This document shows, in pieces, positions 54,592 to 64,000 of a stretch of 64,000 bases of DNA. The notes beneath the pieces were generated by a model, which searched no databases, had not been told where the DNA came from, and saw only the letters and a program-made list of their open reading frames with translations. Where the stretch lies: assembly GCF_000835495.1 (NCBI RefSeq), contig NW_015622542.1:3060485-3124484 (forward strand), read 5' to 3'. The position numbers and the translations under genes are program-made. Positions within the stretch are counted from its first letter, which is position 1. Each line of letters opens with the position of its first letter. The DNA comes from Cladophialophora immunda (lineage: Eukaryota > Ascomycota > Eurotiomycetes > Chaetothyriales > Herpotrichiellaceae).

Positions 54592-55494
54592 TTAGGGCAA
54601 CAGCCTAGATATATATAACTGTAGATGCCGTCTCCATTGACTGAAGCACCATTGGTAGCAGTATGAAGGTGCGAGGGCCGCGCTGGTTGATGTGGATTGT
54701 GCGATGGATGTGGCGGTGGCCACATTCGTCGCCGTCGCCGTCGGTGGAGCGAAAGTGAAGGTCAAGCCGGCAGGTACCGAGGTGATGGCTGCCGTGACAT
54801 ACGACTGATAGCTGTAATAAATCGGGAGCACATATGATGAGACATCGCAGGACGCAACGGTCAACAGTGACTCGAAGTGGACTGACCCCATCGTGGTGAA
54901 GGTTGTGCCGTCCGTAAAGATGAGCGTTGCACAGGCTGGGTAATTGGGGTCGGTGCTGCGATCAGTCCGTCAGTTGGTGACCGAGACCACAATCGGGGCT
55001 ACAGACCAAACCATTGCCGTCGAGGTGCAGCTGCCTGTGCATTGAGCGGTATGACTTTGATCATAGCAAGCATTTGCCCAGTTCTGCGTGCAATTGGCAA
55101 CCATGGTCCAACTCAATAACCCACTCGTCGACACGGAAGTAGTATCACAGCACTGGAAGGCACCATTGGCTCCTCTGTCGCAATACTGCCCTTCGTTGCA
55201 AGCTATGGGATGATCTATCGCATCGTCAGTCGAGAGGAGGCTTGCTCATTTGCAGTGATCGAACAACGCAAGCTCATCACTGGTCACATAACTACAAATG
55301 GATCCACTGGCAGTCTGAACAAGGTCGCGTTCGCGAAGCTCTATCTGGATTGCTCTTGCGGCAGTGCCTGGGCTACCGTTGTGCGACAGAGGCGACGTCT
55401 GTATTGGCCAAGGCGCGTACTGGGCCGAGCCGAGAGCTGCAAGTACAAGTATCAAAACAAGATGAAGTCTCAAAATCTTTACCGTTGACCACAT
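54592..55494 (-). CDS. secreted Cys-rich, Ser/Thr-rich surface protein, probably 3'-truncated
   Basis: Proposed exons, in gene order: 55494-55281, 55202-55007, 54955-54592; 257 residues. The start gives MWSTVKILRLHLVLILVLAALGSA, a signal peptide. The middle exon reads TCNEGQYCDRGANGAFQCC and WTMVANCTQNWANACYDQSH, a Cys pattern like fungal wall proteins with a short N-terminal Cys module. The third exon has DPNYPACATLIFTDGTTF followed by a Thr/Ala/Ser-rich stretch. No GPI tail or membrane helix follows. The last residues (QWRRHLQLYISRLLP) look non-native and the frame ends exactly where the TA-rich island begins, so the true C-terminus is probably lost. Exon borders were fitted by frame and Cys spacing and are uncertain. 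No known family name is assigned. Confidence 0.5.
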
Positions 55495-56081
55495 GTCTTC
55501 TGTCGACGACTCGGCGAAAGCACAAACATCCACGTCCACGAGAAAGTCGGCTTCGATGAAATGAGCAGACTGCTACGAGGCATCGGTGCACGCGCCCTTG
55601 CTAAGGTGTTTTCCTATGGTGATCTCTTCGGTCAACAGATCTGGGTTGGCTTATCAGCGTAGCCGCCGTCCAGCCCCTGTCTATATGTCTGCGCAGTCAC
55701 TGTTTCAGGCTACAGCGCCCTGCATTGTACTAACCTTGGGGGCGAGCTGTTTTGACTGGTGAACATGGTTACATCTGAAGCCGAAACGGGAAGGTCCAAA
55801 AACGCCCTGGTAGAAGGCTGAATGAGACTCTGATACATTCGGGGCGTTGGGCTGTCTTCACCATATTCAAGGAGTCCAACGCGGTTCAAAATGATCGGTT
55901 TTCACGCAGGGGCCATAAGCGAGATGCTTCAATTGACCCAAGCTTCTATAAATAACCACGATCCTGCGACAATAGCCTGGCATGGTATCTCATTAATGAT
56001 GAGGACGGCTGCTGGCACACTCTCATCCGACGCACATGAGACCAGCCTGCCATAATCTTCTCTGTCAATCCATGCACCAAC
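55495..56081. promoter_or_regulatory. divergent promoter region with TATA-like element for the DUF3433 gene
   Basis: TATAAATA at 55947-55954, 128 bases before the ATG at 56082. No other motif or ORF is supported. Confidence 0.4.
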
Positions 56082-59000
56082 ATGTCTGTTCGACCGCGAG
56101 ACTCGCGGCGTCTTTCAATTCCACGAAAGCCTGTGCCACATTGCCGATACGATGGACCCGGGACTAGGATAGTCAAGACACCTGTACGGCAAACTTCGGC
56201 GTCACCTCAGCTTCATTCAAACGACGTCGACGCTCTCAGTGCCCAGCGATCTGGCACTGCGCCTCAACACATTCCCTCGAGCGACCTCCCCAGTCTTGGT
56301 GGGAGGCACCAACGACCAGCCCAGGATTGTGCAGGAGGCGTGGAAAGTGAAGCAGATGGTTTGGTCTCCGACTCGACGATCAGCGCAAAACGCACCGGTG
56401 TCTACAAAGCCCAGCTCAAATGGATGCCCTATACTCTTCAATGGCCCTATCTACACTCGTTGATCCTTCTCTCGCTTGGGCTTGCAGCAGTGGTGGGCAT
56501 CCTCACTGGGTATTCGATGGCCAATAACGGACTCGCTAGAAATTCGAATTCGATCGCATTACTATTCGGCTGGAGATTCTCACCCACACTGCTGGCAGTA
56601 GCTTATGTGCTCCTTGAAACAATGCTACTGGTCGACGTCCGAAGAACAGAGGTGTTTGCAAGGCTGGTCCGCAACAGCACCTCCTCGGCCCGGGATAGCA
56701 TTCTTCATGGCGTGGATTCCTGGTGGAATGATCCTAGCGAAGCTCTGAGGAAGCAGAAGGATGGAGGATGGAGAAGTTGGGGACTGTTCTGGGCATCCCT
56801 TGCCAACATCATCGGAACTCTGGTTATATCACCGCTTTCTGCAGGCTTGCTATCAATCGAAGACATGCAAATTGCAACCCCCACCGAATTCAATCGCGTC
56901 GCGGCCTTTCATGAGACGCCCTTGGTTGCCACTGCTGACGATGCGACATATGTGCGGTCCATTGCTAGCTCCACGCTCGGACTTACGACGTCGGCATGGC
57001 TAAGCGACGAGTATGCTGTTCTTCCTTTCTGGCCTGCTTCTATGGCACGAATTCCTCTCGGGTCCTCGCTCGCTACCTCACCTCAAACCTGGGTAGGCAC
57101 CACGACCGTCTTTCAAGTCACTATGGACTGTCAATTGATGTGGTTGAGCCAGGTAGGGTACCAACCGGCGAAGGAACTATACCCTGCGTCATACACACCA
57201 CAACCGCCGACTGATGTTCCAGCGTACATATCTCTCCAATTGACGTCTGCAGATGGGTGTATCTACGAATTTGCAATATGGAACGACTCTATCTCTGATC
57301 TGTTTCTAGTCGGAGGAGGGTGGTGGTCGGATACAACTAGCCAGAGCTACGGTCAAATGGGAGCAGACAGCAATCAATCTCCAAATATTGTTGTCGCCAA
57401 CAGCACAGAATGCGACCACCGTGATGTGTTTTTTGTCACGACGCCGTTTCGTAACAACTCGACCCGTGCAGCCGGGCAGCTTTGTTCCTCCGAATATTAT
57501 GAAGGCGATTTGGAAACCACAGTGACTACATCAACCTCGCAATCTTCCGTGTCTTTTGACAAGAAGCTTTACGAAGACCTGAGGCGTCCAATGGGAACCT
57601 CTTTCGACAAAACCTCTTTCGAAGCACTGTTTCACGGAACAGAGTGGGCAACCAAGTTTCAGCCTCCGACGCCTCCGATGGGGAACAACACCGGGGGCCC
57701 ATCCATAGGTGGTCCGTTGCTCACGATTGCTGCGCTCCATAATTTCGACATAGAGTCTCTGATGAACAATGCTAGTGTTGTGCAACAGGCGAAAGCTACC
57801 AAACAACGCTTCTTCGGAGAAGCATTACAAAACAAGTTTGAGTCAATCGGCGCTCAGAAGAGCACGGCCAGCTTTTCCGGCCAGGTAATTTTTCTCGAGT
57901 CAAGGGTTGCAGTCAATTTTGCTGTTGGTATAAGTTTAGGTGTCCTATTTCTCCTCTCAGCTGCGATGTTCACGCTAGTCTTGTGGTATTCAAGACTGGA
58001 GAGACGACCACTTGGTCTTTCGAGGGATCCTGCGTCAGCTGCAGCCATTGCAGCTCTTATCGTGGGCCATGACAGCCGTTTTGAGTTTCATGGCACAGAT
58101 AGGGTTTCCAATACAGAATTGAACCGGCTCTTGGGGAGCAAGTCATGGAGACTACGGGCGGAAGAACTTTCGACAACGAGCAGCACTACGACATTTGACA
58201 AACAGAAGAGTATGCCCTCGTTCCTCGCTTTTGCCTCCTATCTCCTCAAAAGAGTTCTAATTTTGTCCTTCCAGAGGCTTCTAGGTCCCAAACGAGGTCT
58301 GACTGGCGTCCTGCCGTTCTGCGCGGGTGGAGTGGTGCAATGGCCTTATTATTCATGACCACATTGATAATAGCAATCTCCGTCCTGTACGCTATGTCAA
58401 AGGCATCAGCTCTTCACGAAACATTCTTTGTCTACCAGAAGACCTACTCGATTGGAAAAGGAATCAAGGCAAACATTGCACCTTACTCGATAATACCTAC
58501 GCTTTTAGCCATCGTTCTGAAACTTTGGTGGGGTGGTTTGGAAGGCACCTTCAAAAGATTGCAGCCGTATGTGCAGATGGCAAGACAACCAACCAAGGCT
58601 GCCCAGGGAGTCACCCTTTCTTACGCAGATTCCGTACTTTTGTGGGCGTCGTGGAAAGCCGCGAAGAACAAGCATTGGCTGCTGGGATCAATTACGACTG
58701 GAGCTTTCCTTATTGAAGTCTGTAGGTGTTTAAACGAACCCGTGGCTCTTGCCTTTGTGCACACTGACACAGTCCATAGTCACAGTTACTATGTCTGCTA
58801 TCTGGAGCCGACAAGCTGGGGTGTTAGCACTCAACAGGACTATCCCGCGGCAATTGGAACTTCGCTCGTTGCCGTCGATATTTACTGCAGAGCCAAACAC
58901 TGATCTCACCGCAGCCGAGCACCTAGGTGATGTCGTCCTGAGAAGTATTCTCATCCAAATATATGGCAGTGTACTTAACAGCTGGCTCTATGCAGGCCTT

Positions 59001-60807
59001 GTTGATTTGGCGTACAACGGCTCTCGACCTGCCTGGACTACTGAGGACCATTGGTCATTTGCTCCTGTGGACACCACCCAACTCTCCATCCCGACGATAC
59101 AAAATGTTGGCTCGAATTTTAGTACTCTCACGAGCTCCCAGTCAAGCCCGAGCGCGAATATTACATTGGACACACCTAGTATGCGCGCAAGGATTGAATG
59201 CACAGAGCTTGACCTCTCAAATACCTCTGCCTGGATTACAACCCTCAATTTCACAGACTCTGTCAATTGGGACACATCCACCCTGATTCCTGGTCTCTCC
59301 GTCGGATATTCACTTAGTGCCTCGCAGGATGCATATTTCCCCATCGATTTGGGCCCATACCATGAGGTCTGGAGTGGGAACTTGACCACTTTCTTTGCCG
59401 ATGACTATACACTAGTCTGTTGCGCGAACATGACAAATGGCGAACCAGGTCAGGCAGCGATAGGGTAAGTGGTTCGCAGCATACTCTACCCGATCATAAC
59501 CAGGAGGGGCTCGACCTGCTGACTGTTGTAGCTATTGGTCCGTGAACACTGATCGAAAAGGCTACACAGCTGGTAACTTTACTGTCAAGTGGATCGTGGG
59601 CAAACCCTACGGTCAGTTGGCCATGCCACAATTAACGTCGTCCTACTCCCAGCAGTTCGGATTCTTTGTTTGGAAAAAGATTCCAAAGATGACAGCACTC
59701 AATTGTATGCCGATCTTCGAGACCGCAAGCGCTGTCGTTACTGTCGACGTTGCCAGCGCTACCGTACAACAGTATCATCTGACGACGAGACCATTGAATG
59801 ACAGCACTGCCTGGAGTGATCCTTGGCTCGTTCACGGAAATCAAACCTTGATAGAGTTGGGGTCTGACGAAAGTCATGTACCGACAGTGAATGTAACAGT
59901 TTCGTAAGTTTCTCCGGAAGTCCACCAACAATATGTATGTAGCTAATACTTACGATCCAGCTACGGTTGGCTGTTCCTAGAATCTCTTCTCTCAGCCGCA
60001 GACACTGCTGGGCTCGCCGACAGTAATTCGTTTGAAGGAGTAGTGTCCTACCAAAATCCATTCGACAAGACATTCAATTTTCGGCAGACAGGACTGAATA
60101 CAGATTTCATGTCGTACGCCTCACTAGCGCTTCAAAACAACGACATCGAAGCCCTCCTAGACCCCGACGTCCTATACTCGACATCAAACAAAGTGTTTGC
60201 AACCTTTTTCCAGCACTTCGTGTCCAACAATATCTCAATGGAGCAGGGCAGCTACGGATTCCAGGCCGTCGGCGCGACACTTCCGTGGGACCTCCCTCTG
60301 ATTTTCAACGAGGACTCGACATCCACGACTGTCTACCAAGACCAAAACGCCACGTCACATTTCAGTAACAGCGTTAACGCGACCATCCACGTCGATATTC
60401 AGCAATTGCACATGCCACCTGTGGCGGTTTGCCAATCCCTGAGTATCCTCGCCATTCTTCTCGCCATAACGTGCTGGATCTACACGCGGCACCGGCAGTA
60501 CTTCAAGGCGCTCCCTCGCGACGTGGACAGCATCGCCAGCGTTCTCGGCTTCGTGTATGCGAGCCCTAAGTTGCTGAAGTGGGTGGATGAGCACAAGCAC
60601 TTGGAGGACTGGGGACTTGGGAAGGGGGACGAGCCCGAGGTCATGGCGAGGATGGGTTGGTTTGATGGAAATCACTGGGGCATAGAACTCCTGGATGAGG
60701 GCGAGGGCAAAGGGTTTGATGCAAATGCTGGGGGCGGACGTGCAAGCCAGAGCAATAGCACCGTGAGTGATGAAGGGGAAGCGCTAGCTACTGCTGGAGG
60801 TGGTTGA
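56082..60807 (+). CDS. DUF3433 family large membrane protein
   Basis: Five exons: 56082-58209, 58275-58721, 58780-59464, 59532-59903, 59961-60807; 1492 residues. The N-terminal 110 residues are disordered, then WMPYTLQWPYLHSLILLSLGLAAVVGIL begins the first DUF3433 module: helix, short loop, GWRFSPTLLAVAYVLL and a helix. Near residue 715 RSDWRPAVLRGWSGAMALLFMTTL opens a second, similar module with PTLLAIVLKLWWGGLEGTFKRLQPYV, so the protein is an internal duplication. Long outer domains between helices carry many N-x-S/T sites and scattered Cys. The cytosolic C-terminus holds RDVDSIASVLGFVYASPKLLKW, a conserved closing block also seen once in the middle (DPASAAAIAALIVGHDSRF). The family is fungal, often expanded, and has no known function. 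All introns have standard borders and keep the frame. Confidence 0.92.
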
Positions 60808-61222
60808 ACTCTACGGGCAGGGGCCAGTTAGCTGCTCGCTTCAATGTAAGGTAATCATGAAGCAGGGTGGAGGATGCATACTTTGAAGGTAATTCCCATA
60901 GACTGGAAGGAAGCTCGTTAAAGCGGTGCGTCGGCAAATTTTCTCCCACCGACTTACTTGCTACAAAGGCTTGGAAATTACTGACCAAGGCTGATCTGGA
61001 CTTGCATTCATCTCCGCTCCGCAACACTCAATAGGCCTTTGTCTCTGCGCTAAAGTTTACCTGTATCAGCAAGGACCATTAAAATGCTTGGGCGGGTGAA
61101 GAACTTGTTTTCATTCGAAGAGGTCATTCATTGTGTTTTTGTGTTTTCCTCCTAATGACCTCCTACATACTCTACCTACATGGGTATCGACACATCTAAT
61201 CCACTTGCCTAATAGAGCGGTA
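60808..61222. other. convergent 3' region
   Basis: No gene is seen between the convergent DUF3433 and sugar porter genes. Confidence 0.6.
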
Positions 61223-63215
61223 TCAAGCTTTGCTTACTGGCGATTCCTCATAAGCTACTTTCTCCTTTATTTCTCCAGTCTCGATACCGCCGAGGCTCAC
61301 GTCGGCTGGATGCTCGCCCTGTGGAGCGCGCTCGCTGAGGAAAAGATAATCGATTTCCTCGAGACCAAGGTTTTTGGTTTCGACAACCCAGAAGTAGACC
61401 ATGGGCACGAATGCGAAGCCCTGCATACTTTCCAACAAATTAGCATTTCCAACGGATCAACTTCGGGGTGCAAGCTACACACGAAAGACATGAAAATCAT
61501 GTAAGTTTCCCAACCTAGATTGCTGATCATTGTCGGTGTGGCCATGACAATGGTGAATTGCTAAAATTTGTTAGCGGTCTATTTTCCAACCTGTTTTTGG
61601 TTGCCTCAAACTCACCCACATCCAGTTGGTGAAAACCGCGAGCGAGGTGCCCTGAGCCCGGACTCGTATAGGAAGGATTTCGGCGCTGTATAGCCAGGGA
61701 ATGGACGAGCTGCTAGCCCCAAAGCATATCTCATACTGGTCAGGGGAGACATTAGCAGCACATGAAAGGCCAACTCGTTGAAGCGGGAACTTACCCATAA
61801 CAAGAACGCAATTGCAGCTTTACCCGTGGCAGGCCCGACATGGCTATATTTGATCATAACACCAAACAACATCATGAAGATAGACTGTCCGATCAATCCG
61901 ATGAGAAGTGGCTTCTTCCGGCCAATCCTATCCGAAATCAGGCAGCTGAAAAATGCTCCCATCATATTACCCATGTTTATGCAGCCACCGGCAATGAGGG
62001 CGGAGGTATGAGAGAGACCAACGTTCTGTTCCATGATGGTGGGAGCGTAGAAGACAATCGCATTAGCCCCGGTCCACTGTTTCACACAAGATCAGCAAGC
62101 TCTGAGCAGCTCCCCACTATTGGGGGAAGAGAACTGGGTATGTACGTACTTGATTAGTGAATAGTACAAAGACAGCGAGGAAGAGTCGCCAGCGTGTTCG
62201 TACAGCGTCTTTGCTCCATGCTGCGGTCCACTTGAAGGGATTGGATCTCTCCAGGTCGTTGGCTCTTATGATCTCGTCCTTCTCTTGTTGCACGGCCGGA
62301 TCCGAGGTCGGCACGTTCCATACCTTTGCCAGGACTGCCTCTGCGTCTGAGATGAGACCTCTTTGGATGAGATACCGAGGTGTTTCTGGCAGACCTCCGA
62401 TAAGCCCAAGAACGATCAAGGCGAGGAGACATTGACAAGCAATCGGGAGCCTCCAGGCCACCGGCCCGTCGACGTAGCTCATGCCCACGTCGAAGAAATA
62501 GGCGACAACGACCCCCACTGTCACGAACACAATCTGTGAGACCAGAGCGTCAGACGAATACTCCAGAACGCGCCCTCGAGAACTCTTACCTCGGTCATCA
62601 CCAATCTGCCACGGTTTCCGCGTTTAGAGAGCTCCGACTGGCTGTTCCAGATTTAGCCAGTCTTGCATGGTTGGAAAAGCGACGCAACTTACTAGGTGGG
62701 AACTGTCGCAACGTCAATACCAACACCCAAGCCTGTAATAACTCGACCAACAACCAGCTGAGGGACCTGATATGTGTCCAGAGCCATCAGATGTCCGCCT
62801 TTGCTTCAACACAGACAAGAGAGAAACTTACACCATAGGTTGTGCATTGCAATACAGCCCCTATGGTAACAAGGGTCATCGCGAGCGCTATAACAACTTT
62901 CTTTCCGTACTTCGGGCCAACCCAAAAGTTCAACAAGCAGCCAAAGGCACCGGCGAGATTATAGCAGGCAACGATGATACCAAGCTTCCCAGAATTCGGA
63001 TTGCCCATGATAGTCAGCAAATCGGGATTCGTGAGAAGGCCACCAAAGACTCCTTGGTCGTAATCAAAGCTGTATCGAGTCGTTTAGTCAAGTACTGGCC
63101 TGGCGATGGAGGTTTGACTTTAGACTCACAGTACGAATGCAGTAAGACATGTATAAGTGATTGCAAGCTGCGTCGGCCGACCAGCCTTGAACATGCCGAT
63201 GTAATCGAAAATCAT
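61223..63215 (-). CDS. MFS sugar porter (hexose/sugar:proton symporter)
   Basis: Nine exons, in gene order: 63215-63130, 63069-62832, 62766-62693, 62641-62590, 62533-62150, 62076-61795, 61735-61616, 61560-61483, 61420-61223; 503 residues. Sugar transporter motifs are all visible: FDYDQGVFGGLL in helix 1, GRVITGLGVG in helix 4, YQSELSKRGNRG, LPETPRYLI (the PESPR-type signature), SDRIGRKKPLLIG in the central half, YSAEILPIRVRAQG, and ETKNLGLEEIDYLF at the end. It should import a sugar across the plasma membrane with protons. The helix-1 segment has FDYDQG where many relatives have FGYDQG. For the last intron I chose the acceptor before GGC (61420), since the one a few bases earlier breaks the frame. 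The substrate is not assignable. Confidence 0.9.
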
Positions 63216-64000
63216 TTTGGCTGCAACCTGAGGCGAAATGCTCGGACTGAAACGATGTCGAGATTGCTGTGTCTGGTCAAGCAATGGAGTAATTTGAGAC
63301 AGGGAATCTAAGTGGCTTCAAGAGTTTTACATAGTTATCCCCTAGGTATTTGAATCCGGGGTCTCGAACTTCTAAAGTCCTTAAAGAAGTTTAAACGATA
63401 GTTATACGCCGTCTACTTTATAGTAAAGATAGAAGCGATGAGTATAGCTTAACTAATAATCTATAGATCTCCTAGGGGCGGTAGTAAATTAGTAGTTAGT
63501 ATAGATCTAAAAATTCGATTTTAAGGTATAATATATACCTAGTAGTAAGAATATAGTCGCTAATATACTATCCTAATACCCTCTAACTAAAGAAGACCTA
63601 AAAGAGACTAAGGAAGAGGAAGATATTAACGATTAGATCGAAGCCTAAATACTTTTTATACGTAGAAGTCTTTAGCCTATAAAATAGACTACTATGTTAC
63701 GAACCGACCATATGGGAGGCCAAAGGAGAAGACAAGGAGGAAGGATAACCGAGGGGAACATGCCGGACGCCAGCGTCTTAGCAAACATGTTAGCAAGACC
63801 AGGCGGGGCAACAGAGCAATACCTAAATAGGCTCAGGAACATATTGACATGTTTAACATATTTAATAGAGCAACATAATAAATATATTTCTCAAGTACTA
63901 TATAGCCGTACTTAGTTATATAGTTCTCCTCGTAGTTAATAATAGTTATATAGAATCGAGTTCCTCACGATCATCTACTATACGTATAGGTCTATATACT
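63216..64000. repeat. TA-rich, RIP-like region running off the window
   Basis: After the sugar porter promoter, sequence from about 63340 is TA-rich with many stop codons in all frames, again like RIP-mutated repeat DNA. A less altered island at 63694-63850 keeps an open frame (MLRTDHMGGQRRRQGG and then PGGATEQYLNRLRNI) that could be a trace of a transposon protein, but no family is recognised. Confidence 0.6.

Noticed and set aside
63340..63380. tRNA T-arm-like string near 63350
   Set aside because: No matching acceptor, D-arm or anticodon stem on either strand; no other tRNA gene was found in the window by eye.

Overview
The window is nuclear DNA of a filamentous ascomycete (Pezizomycotina). 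Genes are mono- or multi-exonic with introns of about 45-95 bases, GT(A/G)xG donors and (C/T)AG acceptors. Typical fungal families are present: Zn2Cys6 factors, DUF3433, DUF7580, NmrA-like and EthD proteins, and several MFS transporters. Two TA-rich stretches look mutated by repeat-induced point mutation (RIP). The class cannot be fixed by reading alone. I see no tRNA, rRNA, CRISPR array or intact transposon. About 27 protein genes are supported; for spliced genes the exon coordinates are in the evidence.

Layout. 1-807: 3' end of a DUF7580 gene. 1.8-7.8 kb: an iron-looking pair, a GPI-anchored fasciclin (FAS1) wall protein and a spliced ferric reductase, each preceded by copies of ATCTGATAA, the known site of the iron-sensing GATA repressor (SreA/Sre1/Urbs1). 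8.6-13.4 kb: a divergent pair, an 11-exon anion/organic acid MFS permease and a class I/II aminotransferase. 15-17 kb: DHA1-type MFS exporter. 18.2-19.8 kb: alanine-glyoxylate aminotransferase with a long N-terminal presequence. 20.6-24.5 kb: a Zn2Cys6 regulator facing a MATE exporter. 25-26.3 kb: a secreted agmatinase-like ureohydrolase. 27.8-34.9 kb: VOC protein, type B carboxylesterase, a GC-rich GST and a nucleoside hydrolase. 35.8-39.4 kb: core genes, Erv29/Surf4 cargo receptor and a Lys-rich ER-type membrane protein.

40-51 kb is accessory and the most cluster-like part: Zn2Cys6 factor, NmrA-like oxidoreductase, SDR, second Zn2Cys6 factor with a Fungal_trans domain, Ure2-like GST, EthD-domain protein and SnoaL-like protein. 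Together they resemble the tailoring part of an anthraquinone/aromatic polyketide cluster or an aromatic detoxification cluster, but no polyketide synthase is present. A membrane protein gene with one in-frame TAA follows, then a gene-poor stretch with a RIP island (about 54.0-54.6 kb) against the 3' end of a secreted Cys-rich protein gene. 56-60.8 kb carries a 1492-residue DUF3433 membrane protein, 61.2-63.2 kb a sugar porter, and from about 63.3 kb a second RIP-like region runs off the window.

The best leads are the shared iron-regulatory motifs at the FAS1 and ferric reductase genes, and the PKS-less tailoring cluster with repeated CCGGA elements.
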